Assembly: GCF_021458635.1 (NCBI RefSeq)
Contig: NZ_JAIRDQ010000002.1
Location: forward strand, 434,001 to 498,000
Direction: 5' to 3'
Source of the DNA: Bradyrhizobium monzae
GTDB lineage: Bacteria > Pseudomonadota > Alphaproteobacteria > Rhizobiales > Xanthobacteraceae
Length of the DNA stretch: 64,000 nucleotides
Below the pieces are notes generated by a model, which saw nothing but the letters and a program-made list of their open reading frames with translations, did not search any database and was not told where the DNA came from. Made by a program: the position numbers and the translations under genes. Shown one piece after another: positions 1 to 9,548 of the stretch. Within the stretch, counting starts at the first letter, position 1, and every line of letters begins with the position of its first letter.

Positions 1-1541
1 TTGACGTAATCGTCGTAGCGCTTGCGAACTTCCGTCTGGCCGTTGAGGAAGAAATCGACGTCGTTGGCCGGCAGACGCGAGTCGAGCGGCGAGGCCAATT
101 GCTGACCGGGCGCCGCCGGCGCGACCAGGCGCGGCGTCACGATGATCACCAGATCCGTTTCCTCCTGCTGGTACGACTTGCTGCTGAACAAGGTCCCAAT
201 CACAGGCACCGAGCCAATCCACGGCAATTGCGAAACGTCCTGGCGATTGCGGGTCTGGAGCAGGCCGGCAATGGCAAAGCTTTGGCCGTCGCGCAACTCG
301 ACCGTGGTCCGCGCGTCGCGACGGGTGAGAGCCGGAACGGTCGTGCCCTGAATGGTAATGGCATTGGTGAAATCGAGCTCGCTGACCGACGGCTCGACCC
401 TAAGATTGATCACGCCGCGCGAGAGCACGGTGGGGACGAAGGCAAGCTCAACACCGAACTTTTTGTATTCAATCGTGATGGTGGGAAAGCCGTTTGTCGT
501 CTGAGTCGGTATCGGCACTGGAAACTCACCGCCGGCTAGGAAGCGGGCGGCGTCGCCGGACAGCGTGGTCAAATTCGGCTCCGCCAGTCGACGCGCCAAT
601 CCCTTCGTTTCCAATGCGGAGATCAGCATGTCCACTGAGCCACCGTTGCTGGTTCGAATGAGGCTGGTCAGCAAGCTTCCGAACGGGGCAGGTGCTACAC
701 CGCCCGCGGTCCCCAACAGCGTCCCTACCGTTCCGAGGACAGGGAGGCTACCCGTCGGGGCACTCCCGACAGGCCCCCCGCCAGCACCGAGGGGACCATT
801 GGTGGTGTTGATACCACCGATCGGTGTTCGACCGGCGGCGGTCACACCGCCCAGCCCGGAGCGACCGATGTTCGTGCCGTTGGCATTCGCCGCAGAAAGG
901 TTCACGCCGAGGTTTCGACCGGCCTCCCGGCTGACCTCGAGGAAGCGTACCTCCAGCATCACCTGCTGCGGCGCCGCGACGCTCATGGCGTTGACGACGA
1001 CTCCCCCTTTCGCAACGGTGCTGGTGGCGATCGCCATCGCCCGCTCGGCCGTAACCGCGTCGGCTGCGGTACCGCTGAGCACCACCTGCCCCTCGGAGGC
1101 CGACACGCGGATACCCTGCCCGCCGGTGCTGCTCCGGATGTTCTGCTGTAGATTGCCGGTATCGATCACGACCTCGACGTCGAGGATCCCGATCTGCTTC
1201 ATTGAAGAGTCAAATAGTATGACGTTTGTGGTGCCGGTCTGTTTGCCCTGGACGTAGATCAGGTGATCGCTCAGCGACTTCACATCGACGATGTCGGGTG
1301 ACCCCGCGACGATCGTCGCAAAGGCCGTATCGACTTTGAAGGTGCGCGACTTGTTGACGACGACCTTGACCCGCTGGACATCGCTCATCTCGCTGACGAA
1401 GACGCCGCCGGAGGAGCTCCGCCGGTCTGCAGCCTCCGCGCCGTCGGCGGACCCAAACAAGACCACCGCCGCGCCAAGGCCCATCATGCCGAAGGCGAGA
1501 AGTCCCCCTACCGTCTTCCCCGAAACGCCAGCGCCACCCAT
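1..1541 (-). CDS. cpaC: Tad/Cpa pilus outer-membrane secretin CpaC (RcpA), 3' end cut by window edge
   Basis: This is the outer-membrane channel of the Tad (Flp) pilus. Translation of the minus strand from ATG 1541 is open to the window edge (about 513 codons). It shows a hydrophobic signal-like N-terminus, a BON-like region with the phrase 'DVEVVIDTGNLQQNI', and the secretin core with 'VPVIGTLF' near the visible end. The last visible residues match the usual secretin tail before the stop. A G-rich Shine-Dalgarno (GGGGGA) precedes the start. The secretin lies at the far 3' end of the pilus operon, separated from the last TadE gene by about 580 bases, instead of sitting between cpaB and cpaE. 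No CpaD-like partner is visible; one could lie beyond the left edge. Confidence 0.92.
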   Translation of the reverse strand, partial: MGGAGVSGKTVGGLLAFGMMGLGAAVVLFGSADGAEAADRRSSSGGVFVSEMSDVQRVKVVVNKSRTFKVDTAFATIVAGSPDIVDVKSLSDHLIYVQGKQTGTTNVILFDSSMKQIGILDVEVVIDTGNLQQNIRSSTGGQGIRVSASEGQVVLSGTAADAVTAERAMAIATSTVAKGGVVVNAMSVAAPQQVMLEVRFLEVSREAGRNLGVNLSAANANGTNIGRSGLGGVTAAGRTPIGGINTTNGPLGAGGGPVGSAPTGSLPVLGTVGTLLGTAGGVAPAPFGSLLTSLIRTSNGGSVDMLISALETKGLARRLAEPNLTTLSGDAARFLAGGEFPVPIPTQTTNGFPTITIEYKKFGVELAFVPTVLSRGVINLRVEPSVSELDFTNAITIQGTTVPALTRRDARTTVELRDGQSFAIAGLLQTRNRQDVSQLPWIGSVPVIGTLFSSKSYQQEETDLVIIVTPRLVAPAAPGQQLASPLDSRLPANDVDFFLNGQTEVRKRYDDYV

Positions 1542-2120
1542 TCGAGTCCCCCCGCCCCGATTCACGGCTATACCCGCAAATCTACGTGCTCGATGTCCCC
1601 AACAATTCTCCTCCGCGCACCACGTAGGAGAGCTTACATTCTGTCCCACTACAATTCGTTACTTCGTGTTTCCAAGATCATCGTCCCTCATGCTGCCTCC
1701 TTGCAAGAAGAGACGCTTACCGCATTGCCGCATGCAGCCAAGAAAACTTTCCAATGTTGCCAGGGAGCATCATTCTCTCCGCCTGTTCGGAACAATCCTG
1801 CAGCACAACCGTCTCGGGTACGAATTCCCGTCGTCGCTCCGCAGTCGGAGGAACGTCGAGTCGCGCGCTTGGAGATGCGCCTGGCCAGACGCAGATAGCT
1901 CTGGCATCGTTACATGCCCACGCACTTAGCCAACTCGACCGGCGCGGCCATACGGTGATACCAGTCAACACGGTAAGGCATGCTGCCGTATTCACGGCGG
2001 CCTGCGCCGATGATGCGGTCACACTTGTCATGATGATGGCGCTTGTCTTGGCATCGCATCCGGCATCGTTCTAATCGCCAGGGGCTGATCGGGTGTTCAT
2101 CGGTGATGCTGGGAAGTGTG
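1542..2120. other. 579-base gap in the pilus locus, no confident gene
   Basis: A 104-codon minus-strand frame (1717-2031) and an overlapping plus-strand frame exist, but neither has a recognisable domain, a good ribosome binding site or a protein-like composition. The gap could carry a promoter for cpaC, since the secretin is unlinked from the overlapping genes upstream. I see no clear -35/-10 pair. Confidence 0.4.
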
Positions 2121-2540
2121 CTAGAAGGGAATACTTGTGGACGCGCTCGGCGCGTTCAACTTTATGCCGAATACTATCGGCATCAGCATCTTAAAACCTG
2201 GTTGAGAAGCCGTAATAGTCAAATTGGTGGGGCTGGACCCCGCGGTCATCGTTGGCGTAAGACCGCCGAAATACAGGAAAGGCGCAACATTTTGCCTCTG
2301 TGCGACAGGCAGGTAGGTATTGATATCGATACAGCCGGACGGTGACGTGTTGTTGGTTACGTCAGGTGTGTAGCACCTGATCATCGTTGCCCGGGCGCCG
2401 GCGCTCGCGAGCGTCCGCAATGATTGTATGGTGATCGCATAGCGTCCGACATCGAAGATGGCGAATATCAATGTGAAAAGCGCGGTGAAGACGAGAACAA
2501 ATTCGAACGCCGCGACACCGCGATTGTCGAGCTTTCTCAT
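2121..2540 (-). CDS. tadE: TadE-like pseudopilin (second copy)
   Basis: This 139-residue protein has the TadE layout: a short basic N-terminus (MRKLDNRG), then 'VAAFEFVLVFTALFTLIFA' as the type IV-like N-terminal helix with the conserved Glu, followed by a small periplasmic domain. TadE proteins are minor pseudopilins processed by the prepilin peptidase and needed for pilus assembly. The start at 2540 is fixed by a TGATG overlap with the stop of the TadG-like gene, so the two are translationally coupled. A longer frame reading upstream is possible, but it would overlap TadG by more than 100 bases and has no homology. Confidence 0.85.
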   Translation of the reverse strand: MRKLDNRGVAAFEFVLVFTALFTLIFAIFDVGRYAITIQSLRTLASAGARATMIRCYTPDVTNNTSPSGCIDINTYLPVAQRQNVAPFLYFGGLTPTMTAGSSPTNLTITASQPGFKMLMPIVFGIKLNAPSASTSIPF

Positions 2541-3955
2541 CACTGCACCAAACCGACAACTTGGGTGTAAGCGACGGGACCGCACCCTTGCGTACTCAGG
2601 AAGCCGCCGCCGCTCATGGTGAGTGTTTTGGCGATCACTTCTGAACACGTTGTGTTTGAACTTTGAGTCCCTCCGTTCCAGGTAACGTCGACGAACGGAA
2701 AATACACCGCCCCCCCTAAAGCGACCGCACCACCGCCGTTGATCGTGACAGCGTTTTTGGACTTCGTCGGCGCTTGATCATCGATCAGAACGCCGTTCAG
2801 ATCGGACGAGAACGTGTTGGTAACAGGAGCAGAGAGAGTCACCGTGCCGCCGCTGATGGAAAGGCTCGAATCTCCCAACAATACTAGGGTTACGCCCAGA
2901 CCTGTGCCAGCAGGCGGCCACTTTGTGCAGGCGTTGCAGGTGACCGTTCCGCCATTGATCTTTATTGTCGCATTATAGAAAACATATGTGCCTGGAGCGA
3001 AATCCAAATAGTCTCCGGTCGTCACCGTCAGGCTTCCGTACGCCCCAGTCGCAGGAGGAGCATTCGGGGACGTCGTGTAACAAGTCTTAGTGCCGGCGGG
3101 CGGCGCTGGCGAGATGGGACATGTTACCTTTGTTTCCGGGTTGGTATTGCCGGTCCTGCTGTTGAACGATTCGCCGTCCAACTTGCTAAGCGGATTGGTC
3201 GCGTTCGGCATGAAATAGTTGTGCGTCACGCCAGGATCGCTACAGGTGCCTGAAGGGGTGCAGCCACTTGCACCGTAAACCGCCCATCCGGAACCCGTGA
3301 AAGTCGGCGTGCTGGCAAACTGAACAGTGGTGTCCGACATCATCCCACAGCCACTTCCGTTGTTGCTGAGGTTACCACCAAGCTTGAGTGCGCCTGAGTC
3401 GGGCCCGAGTGCCAACGCACACAGTTTTGTCGGGTTCTGGACCAGAGCAATGGCTTGGGAGGGGATTTTCACGGTTTTAAAACCCAACACAGCCGCCAAG
3501 TAGGCTGGCTGTTGCTGGCTCACTACGGCGCGAACGGCGTTACCCGTACCTTTAGGTGGCGTTGTGAACGTGCCCGCATTGGCGTCGCCGACGTAGTCGC
3601 CGATATCGATCTGCACGGCCCGCGAGATTCTGCTCGGAAGGGTCGTAACACACCGACTGTCAGGATAGGGCGTGTTGTCCACTGGATTTGAGTTGCAAAA
3701 CGCATTCTGTGCCGCGAATTCCTTGCCGCGATAATCCACCGATTGTGGATCGCAGTTGGTCGCACCAGCAATCGCGCATGCAAGCCGCAAGGCGCCCGAA
3801 TAGGCTGCCGCATCGGCAGCGTTCTGCGTGTTCTTCTTGGTGACGTACCACGATCCGGCCTCGACCCCAAGTGAGACAACTCCGATGAGTGGCACGAGGG
3901 CGATGACTGTTGCGAATGCGACCGAGCCTCGTCGTGAATGAAGCAGATGACGCAT
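2540..3955 (-). CDS. tadG: TadG-like pilus assembly protein
   Basis: This 471-residue protein begins MRHLLHSRRG, followed by a hydrophobic helix (VAFATVIALVPLIGVVSLG) and the 'NTQNAADAAAYSGAL' stretch typical of the Tad N-terminal domain shared by TadG proteins. The remainder is a Ser/Thr/Gly-rich, beta-type extracytoplasmic domain with several Cys residues. ATG 3955 is chosen because it falls 9 bases after the upstream TadE stop and directly before the conserved N-terminal helix. The frame is open a further 56 codons upstream, but that stretch overlaps tadE and is unlike TadG. Its stop overlaps the start of the second TadE gene. Confidence 0.85.
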   Translation of the reverse strand: MRHLLHSRRGSVAFATVIALVPLIGVVSLGVEAGSWYVTKKNTQNAADAAAYSGALRLACAIAGATNCDPQSVDYRGKEFAAQNAFCNSNPVDNTPYPDSRCVTTLPSRISRAVQIDIGDYVGDANAGTFTTPPKGTGNAVRAVVSQQQPAYLAAVLGFKTVKIPSQAIALVQNPTKLCALALGPDSGALKLGGNLSNNGSGCGMMSDTTVQFASTPTFTGSGWAVYGASGCTPSGTCSDPGVTHNYFMPNATNPLSKLDGESFNSRTGNTNPETKVTCPISPAPPAGTKTCYTTSPNAPPATGAYGSLTVTTGDYLDFAPGTYVFYNATIKINGGTVTCNACTKWPPAGTGLGVTLVLLGDSSLSISGGTVTLSAPVTNTFSSDLNGVLIDDQAPTKSKNAVTINGGGAVALGGAVYFPFVDVTWNGGTQSSNTTCSEVIAKTLTMSGGGFLSTQGCGPVAYTQVVGLVQ

Positions 3956-3963
3956 GGAAGCAC

Positions 3964-4485
3964 CTACTGGAAGCGTTCTGAGTAAAGCAGCGTGTACGTA
4001 CAAGTGGTGGGACACAGAACCCGTCTCAACGCAATCGGGGCCAAAGTCACGGTTGTCGTGAATGTGAAATACTTCGGAGTAGCAATATTGCCTGATGAGC
4101 AGGCAGCGCGTGCGTCGCCGCATATGACCTGGATGTTGCTGATCGGGTAACCGGCGACCGTTGTCTGTAGCCCTGCCCTCCAGGTCACCGTGCCGTCGGG
4201 GCCGAGCGGATTGTAGTACTGCACATACTGCCCGAAGCCGCGCAACGCCGCCCAGGCGGCGGTAAACTGGAAGCCCGCGGCGGCCACGTCGGCGAGCGGC
4301 ATGAGCAGGAACGCCACTAGGAATACATAAACAATCATTGTCTCAAACGCGACGGCGCCGCGCTGATCCGCACTGAACGATTTTTTACGACACGCGCGCC
4401 TGCCTCGACCGACGCTTACCACTTCCGATCGCGGCGTCCGAACAGTAGCGATTTGAACCATGTCCATGACAATTCGGCTACGCAT
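3964..4485 (-). CDS. tadE: TadE-like pseudopilin (first copy)
   Basis: This protein has up to 173 residues with a basic N-terminal segment and then 'RGAVAFETMIVYVFLVAFLL', the TadE signature helix with a Glu five residues after the Gly. The C-terminal domain contains two Cys pairs. ATG 4485 is used; ATG codons at 4467 and 4461 are in-frame alternatives. The gene follows the methyltransferase-like gene by 6 bases and precedes tadG by 8 bases, so it belongs to the same transcript. Confidence 0.83.
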   Translation of the reverse strand: MRSRIVMDMVQIATVRTPRSEVVSVGRGRRACRKKSFSADQRGAVAFETMIVYVFLVAFLLMPLADVAAAGFQFTAAWAALRGFGQYVQYYNPLGPDGTVTWRAGLQTTVAGYPISNIQVICGDARAACSSGNIATPKYFTFTTTVTLAPIALRRVLCPTTCTYTLLYSERFQ

Positions 4486-4491
4486 AGCCGC

Positions 4492-5136
4492 TCACCAAAC
4501 GTAAGGGACCACTCTCCAACGTGATGCTTCGTAACTGGAATATTCGGGGCAATTGCGCCGAAGCAGGTCTTCTTCGTAAAGAATTCGGCAAACCTGGACG
4601 CCGATATGCAGGACCAGCAAGACCGCTGTCAGCGCTGTCAGGTTTCTCAGCACGACACCGAGCACCGCGATTTCTTCCGAGAGGTAGAGCGGGTGCTTGA
4701 TCCACCGGTACGGACCCGTTTGCACCACATTGCGCGCCTGCGGCACCAAACTGAATGACCTACCAAGGTGCCGGATGGTGACCAGCATCATGATCATGCC
4801 GATCAACACGCAAGCGGTGGATGCCAGGTTTGGTAACGCTTGGTCGGTTTTGCCGAAGAAGGCGATCGTCCATGGCATATAGGTGCCGACGAACGCCGCT
4901 ATTCTCGGGAGGAGGCCATCCGCCTGCGCCCTTGCCGGCGACCTGGTCATGATCAACACCGCCAGGAGCGTGTAGAAAACGGCAAGGCAAAAACTTGACA
5001 GAAGCGACGGCCAGGGATCGGTGAATGCCCCGATTCTAATGGCGACGCCGAGTGCCAGCAACATGAACCACATGCCGCCGAACAGTTGCATCGTTCGATC
5101 GTAAGAGGAGGTTTTCGACAGGGTAACCGTGCTCAT
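4492..5136 (-). CDS. isoprenylcysteine carboxyl methyltransferase-like membrane protein
   Basis: This 214-residue protein has about five membrane segments. Its C-terminal half carries the ICMT/PEMT-type SAM-binding signature: 'GPYRWIKHPLYLSEE' (positions ~143-157) and 'YEEDLLRRNCPEYSSYE' near the end. Members of this family are integral-membrane methyltransferases whose bacterial substrates are mostly unknown. It lies between tadC (2-base gap) and tadE (6-base gap) with no promoter space, so it is co-expressed with the pilus. A role in modifying a pilus component or a lipid is inference only. Confidence 0.8.
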   Translation of the reverse strand: MSTVTLSKTSSYDRTMQLFGGMWFMLLALGVAIRIGAFTDPWPSLLSSFCLAVFYTLLAVLIMTRSPARAQADGLLPRIAAFVGTYMPWTIAFFGKTDQALPNLASTACVLIGMIMMLVTIRHLGRSFSLVPQARNVVQTGPYRWIKHPLYLSEEIAVLGVVLRNLTALTAVLLVLHIGVQVCRILYEEDLLRRNCPEYSSYEASRWRVVPYVW

Positions 5137-5138
5137 GG

Positions 5139-6047
5139 CTACTTACCGAAGCTGGCAAACGAACGCGCCAGGTGCAGAATGGGACTTCCTCCCAAAATGA
5201 CGAACATGGCTGGGAGCAGGAACAACACCATCGGAATGGTCAGCTTGGCGCCCAGCTTGTGTGCCCTTTCTTCAAGCTTGGTAATACGCTCTCGCCGGAG
5301 ATCGACAGCGATACTCCGCAGAGCCTGGCCCACCGGCGTTCCGTATTGCAGGCTTTGAGCGACCATGGTGCCGAAGCGGCGAAGCCCATCCGACGTAGCC
5401 CCTAATTTCTCGAATGCCTCGCTGCGGCTTGGCAATATCCGGAGATCGTCAATAAGACCTTGCAAGACCCGCGCGACAGGGGGATTGGTCTGGCTCATTT
5501 CCTGCGCTACTCGTACAAGACCGCTCTCCAGACCCATTCCCGCTTCGCTACATACAACCAGCAAATCGATCATATCCGGGGTGCCGACCCGAATGGCAGC
5601 ATCAAACCGCCGCTTCATCACGGTCAGTATCAATCGCGGCCCCAAAATCCCGATCATCACGCCCATGAGTGTGAAGACCAGCACATCCGTCAGTGCCTTC
5701 CCGAGAAGCAGGGCAACACCCGCGGCGATGATTGGGCAAAGGAACATGCTGACGGCTTTGACACCGATCCAGGTTGGCAACGCTCGTCGATGATTGAAAC
5801 CTGACGATTGAAGGATCGCGCGTAGTTGATCCAGATTTTCCTCGGCGTAGAAGCGGCGGTACCGCATGCCGAGCCATGAAAACCAACCGGTCACGTCTTG
5901 GAACGGGGCCGGCCGGTAAGGGATACCCATCACGGCGTTCGATACCCGCGTGTCCAATGCACGAAGGTGTAATTCCTGGATGATCAAGACGCAGGTCGCA
6001 CTGCCAGCTGCTAGTGCGAGGGCTACCAGACCTAGGCCAACAGTCAC
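5139..6047 (-). CDS. tadC: Tad pilus inner-membrane platform protein TadC
   Basis: This 302-residue type II secretion F-domain protein has an N-terminal membrane helix, a cytoplasmic region with 'DMIDLLVVCSEAGMGLESGL', and two C-terminal helices ending in a short tail. With TadB it forms the inner-membrane platform on which the CpaF ATPase acts. Its ATG overlaps the TadB stop by an ATGA junction, which fixes the start at 6047. Confidence 0.93.
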   Translation of the reverse strand: MTVGLGLVALALAAGSATCVLIIQELHLRALDTRVSNAVMGIPYRPAPFQDVTGWFSWLGMRYRRFYAEENLDQLRAILQSSGFNHRRALPTWIGVKAVSMFLCPIIAAGVALLLGKALTDVLVFTLMGVMIGILGPRLILTVMKRRFDAAIRVGTPDMIDLLVVCSEAGMGLESGLVRVAQEMSQTNPPVARVLQGLIDDLRILPSRSEAFEKLGATSDGLRRFGTMVAQSLQYGTPVGQALRSIAVDLRRERITKLEERAHKLGAKLTIPMVLFLLPAMFVILGGSPILHLARSFASFGK

Positions 6048-6973
6048 AGCTCTGTTTCCCTTCTGACCATCCAGCTTATCACCAGCGCCCCAAGAAGCAC
6101 TGAGCCCACCGCGTAAGCCAGCAGCTTGTTTCCAACCGGATCAGTGAACAACAGATCAACGGTCTGCGGATTGGCCGCGTATAATACTCCGCCTCCAACT
6201 AACGGCGATATCGTCAGCGCTCGCGATGAAAAGATCACCTCTCCTGCGAGCGCCTTGGCGCGACCAGCCAGCGCAACACGCTGCCTGACCGTGTCTCCCA
6301 GGTTCTGTAAAGTTTCGGCCAAGCTGCCACCTGACTTCAACTGGACTGCAAGTGTCACCGCAAATATTGCATATTCCGCCACTTGCGTTCGCTGATAGAC
6401 AGATTCGACAGCTTGCTCTGGAGGTCTCCCCAAATTCACCTCGCTGCATACGATGGCAAACTGGCCAGCCGTTGGTTGCGGCATGTCGCGCGCGAGTGCG
6501 CGAAACGCTTCGTGCACGGGCAGACCCGATCGAACGGTACTGGTCACCAGTTGGATCGCATCAGGCAGCTGTCGAAAAAGCTTGAGGGCAACGCGGCGTT
6601 GCTGCCATCCAAACAGGCCTCGCACCACGATAACGGCTGGGATTGCAGCGGCAATGCACCCGTAGAGGATGGAATATCCGAGCAGGTGAATCGCATAGAG
6701 AGTTGCTGCTGCTGCGACGACACCGGGAACCAGCACATAGGCCGGATGCCAAATGTAGGGGATCTCGGGATTGTAATTGGCCAGGCGATGGAGAAACAGG
6801 GACCCAGACCCGGTCTCCAGCCGGCGAATGGATGGCAGATTAACCGGATGCGAGGCCGGCAGGGCAACCGACAGCCGGCGATCGATGCGTCTTTCCCGAG
6901 CATCGATCCACAACGAAATGGCTGCTGCGCACATCGCGAGCGCCAGAACAGTGACGATCACAGACTCCGGCAT
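6044..6973 (-). CDS. tadB: Tad pilus inner-membrane platform protein TadB
   Basis: This 309-residue type II secretion F-domain protein has N-terminal helix 'VTVLALAMCAAAISLWI', two more membrane segments near residue 90-125, the F-domain core with 'LPDAIQLVTSTVRSGLPV', and a C-terminal helix pair. The start at 6973 forms a TGATG overlap with the cpaF stop. A longer frame up to 7060 lies inside cpaF and is not needed. Partner of TadC. Confidence 0.93.
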   Translation of the reverse strand: MPESVIVTVLALAMCAAAISLWIDARERRIDRRLSVALPASHPVNLPSIRRLETGSGSLFLHRLANYNPEIPYIWHPAYVLVPGVVAAAATLYAIHLLGYSILYGCIAAAIPAVIVVRGLFGWQQRRVALKLFRQLPDAIQLVTSTVRSGLPVHEAFRALARDMPQPTAGQFAIVCSEVNLGRPPEQAVESVYQRTQVAEYAIFAVTLAVQLKSGGSLAETLQNLGDTVRQRVALAGRAKALAGEVIFSSRALTISPLVGGGVLYAANPQTVDLLFTDPVGNKLLAYAVGSVLLGALVISWMVRRETEL

Positions 6974-8349
6974 CACACCTGCCTCATGGCCTCGGCCCAA
7001 GCTCCATCCAGCCCGTAATAGACAAGACGGCTCTTGAATTTCGGGGTTGCAAGGTTGCACCTGTAGGAGCCTGATATACGCCCATGCACATCCTCCTCGT
7101 GATACTCGAAGGCTGCGATGTCATTGGTCGTAATCACGTCCCCTTCCAGGCCGACGACCTCGCTGATCTGAACAATCCGGCGCTGTCCGTCCCGCATGCG
7201 TTCAACCTGCACAATGAGATCCAGCGCAGCTACGATCTGAGCTCGAATTGCGCGCGTCGGTAGATTCACCTGCCCCATCTGCACCATATTTTCGATGCGG
7301 GTCAGCGCGTCTCGGGTACTATTCGCGTGCACCGTGGAGATCGAACCATCATGGCCGGTGTTCATTGCTTGCAGCATGTCAAATGCCTCAGCGCCACGCA
7401 CCTCACCCACGACGATCCGATCAGGACGCATGCGCAGCGCATTCCACAAGAGATCGCGCTGTGTCACCTGCCCCGTGCCTTCGAGGCTGGAAGGCCGGGT
7501 CTCCAGGCTGATCACATGCGGCTGCTGGAGCTGCAACTCCGCCGCGTCCTCGATGGTGACGACGCGTTCGCTGTGATCGATGAATTGGCTCATGGCGTTG
7601 AGCAGCGTCGTCTTGCCGGACCCCGTGCCGCCGGAGACCAGAACATTGAGCCGAGACCGGGAGGCAATCTCGAGCAATTGTCCGATGGCCGCCGTCATTG
7701 AGCCGTTTTCGATCATCCCGGCGATGTCCAAACGGCGGCTTGGAAATTTTCGGATCGAGATGCAGGGGCCATGGATCGACAGCGGCGGAAAAATGATGTT
7801 GACCCGGCTGCCGTCAGGCAGGCGGCAATCCACCATCGGACTGGATTCGTCAACGCGTCGCCCAACTTGCGCGGCGATTTTCTGCGCTACCGATGCGATG
7901 TGGTCATTGTCGCGGAATCGCACCGCGACCCGTTCCAGCTTCCCGGCTCGTTCGACATAAATGTTACTCGGTCCGTTGATCATGATATCGTTGATCGATT
8001 GATCGAGCAGAAGCGGACGCAGCGGCCCGTAGCCGGTCATGTCGTCCGCAATCTCGTCCGCCAGCTGAACCTGTTCGCGAGCTGACAGCTCGAGCCGTTC
8101 CTCGTTGGCGATTCCATGGATGATTTGCTCGATCTGCCGCCGAAGGACATCGCGCGAAACAGTCGCGGCCACTGATGGCTCAATCTGCTCGATGACCCGT
8201 TCGCGGAGCGAGGTTGGCATGAGAGGCCGCTGAGGCGGAGGTTCGGGCCTGGGCGCAGCTGCAGGCAAGTTGGGCGGCGACGCAGGCAATGGCGTCAATG
8301 CCGACAAATGAGCTGGCGTATCGTCGTCGCGCCTACCGAAAGTCTTCAT
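6973..8349 (-). CDS. cpaF: Tad pilus assembly/retraction ATPase CpaF (TadA)
   Basis: This 458-residue secretion ATPase of the GspE/VirB11 superfamily powers pilus extension and retraction. Visible motifs are Walker A '[11 protein letters not shown]', an Asp box ([12 protein letters not shown]), Walker B region '[19 protein letters not shown]' and the His box '[13 protein letters not shown]'. A Pro-rich N-terminal linker precedes the core. ATG 8349 is chosen because it makes an ATGA overlap with the cpaE stop; an in-frame start at 8373 would lie inside cpaE. Confidence 0.96.
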   Translation of the reverse strand: MKTFGRRDDDTPAHLSALTPLPASPPNLPAAAPRPEPPPQRPLMPTSLRERVIEQIEPSVAATVSRDVLRRQIEQIIHGIANEERLELSAREQVQLADEIADDMTGYGPLRPLLLDQSINDIMINGPSNIYVERAGKLERVAVRFRDNDHIASVAQKIAAQVGRRVDESSPMVDCRLPDGSRVNIIFPPLSIHGPCISIRKFPSRRLDIAGMIENGSMTAAIGQLLEIASRSRLNVLVSGGTGSGKTTLLNAMSQFIDHSERVVTIEDAAELQLQQPHVISLETRPSSLEGTGQVTQRDLLWNALRMRPDRIVVGEVRGAEAFDMLQAMNTGHDGSISTVHANSTRDALTRIENMVQMGQVNLPTRAIRAQIVAALDLIVQVERMRDGQRRIVQISEVVGLEGDVITTNDIAAFEYHEEDVHGRISGSYRCNLATPKFKSRLVYYGLDGAWAEAMRQV

Positions 8350-9548
8350 CGTCCAAGCAGCCTCCTCAGCCAACCCTCCCGCTCGGCGCCGAGCCCCGTG
8401 ATCTCCCGTACGATGGGGGCGAGGTGACGTCGCAGTCCTGATACGTGCTTCAGCGCTGGAATTCCGAGATTGACCGCCTGGGTCATGCCTTTGCCGAGAT
8501 CCGGCACCACCATGTCTGGCTCTGCGCCCAACGCCTTGACAACGGCCGCACGGGGGAGGCCGCCGGGGCGATCGGCACGGTTAAGCAAAGTAAACACCCG
8601 ATCCTTGCCAGCGATATTGGTTACCGCAGCGCGCACCGCATGAGCATTGCGCAGTCCGGTCACCTCAGCTTCCAGCAGCACCAGCACATGACGGGAAAGC
8701 GCAATCACCGGGTGGATGGATGCCGGAAACGGCACCGGGACATCGACAACGATGTAATTGAATCGTTGGCGCAGCAGACCCAGCACGTGTCTCACGCCGG
8801 CTTCAGTGATGTCGAGCTGCGCATCCAGCTCCTCATCCGCTGAGATCAGACAAACCCGCTCGTTAACCTCAATCGCCGCGCGTTCGAGGAACAACGTGTC
8901 TGCCCGCATCGGATTCTCCAAAGCGATGCGGAGTCCTGGTCCGGGCTGAACACCCAACATAACCGCCGTCTCGCCGCCTTGCAGATGCAGATCGAGCAGC
9001 GCGACCTTAGCCTTGGTGGTTTCGGCCAGCTGCAGGGCGAGATTGATCGCGATACTCGTTGCGCCGGCACCGCCCTGCGCACCACAGATCGAGATCACAT
9101 GCCCGCCACGATCGGGCTGACTGTGCACCACGTTGCCAAGCAGCTTCGGGCGCAGCTGGTCCAGCACCATGTCCCGCGTGATCGGCCTCGGCAGATACTC
9201 GGTCAAGCCGAGCTCCATCAGCGCGCGGTAGAAGGTGATCTCCCTGCTCTCGCCGATCAGAGCTACCCGGACATCGGGCGGGCAGACCCCGGCCAGCCTT
9301 TCCAGTTCGGTGAAGGGATCATCGATGCCGCTGATGTCCGTCACCAACGCGAATAGATCGGTGTCGGTTTCGAGCATTCGTATCGCGTTCCGGATCGTGC
9401 CACGCTTGATCGATATATTGCTACCTTCGAGGCCCTTGCGCAGGGCTGCGGCACTGAGCTCGTCATCCACAAAACAGACGATGCGGTTGCGCGTGACGAC
9501 GGAGGTAGCTTCTTCGGGCGAAGCAGCGATTGCAGTGTTAACACTCAT
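8346..9548 (-). CDS. cpaE: Pilus localisation protein CpaE (TadZ), MinD/ParA-type
   Basis: This 400-residue protein has an N-terminal receiver-like domain (1-~130) that lacks a clear phospho-acceptor setting, then a MinD/ParA-type domain with the deviant P-loop 'GAQGGAGATSIAINLA' and 'IVVDVPVPF'. TadZ/CpaE proteins position the Tad machinery at the pole. ATG 9548 overlaps the cpaB stop (TGATG). A TTG one codon earlier is open but unnecessary. Confidence 0.92.
   Translation of the reverse strand: MSVNTAIAASPEEATSVVTRNRIVCFVDDELSAAALRKGLEGSNISIKRGTIRNAIRMLETDTDLFALVTDISGIDDPFTELERLAGVCPPDVRVALIGESREITFYRALMELGLTEYLPRPITRDMVLDQLRPKLLGNVVHSQPDRGGHVISICGAQGGAGATSIAINLALQLAETTKAKVALLDLHLQGGETAVMLGVQPGPGLRIALENPMRADTLFLERAAIEVNERVCLISADEELDAQLDITEAGVRHVLGLLRQRFNYIVVDVPVPFPASIHPVIALSRHVLVLLEAEVTGLRNAHAVRAAVTNIAGKDRVFTLLNRADRPGGLPRAAVVKALGAEPDMVVPDLGKGMTQAVNLGIPALKHVSGLRRHLAPIVREITGLGAEREGWLRRLLGR

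Noticed and set aside
99..2345. Plus-strand frames over the pilus secretin and the following gap
   Set aside because: They are antisense shadows of cpaC or lie in the gap. The minus-strand frame has continuous secretin similarity and ribosome binding site support.
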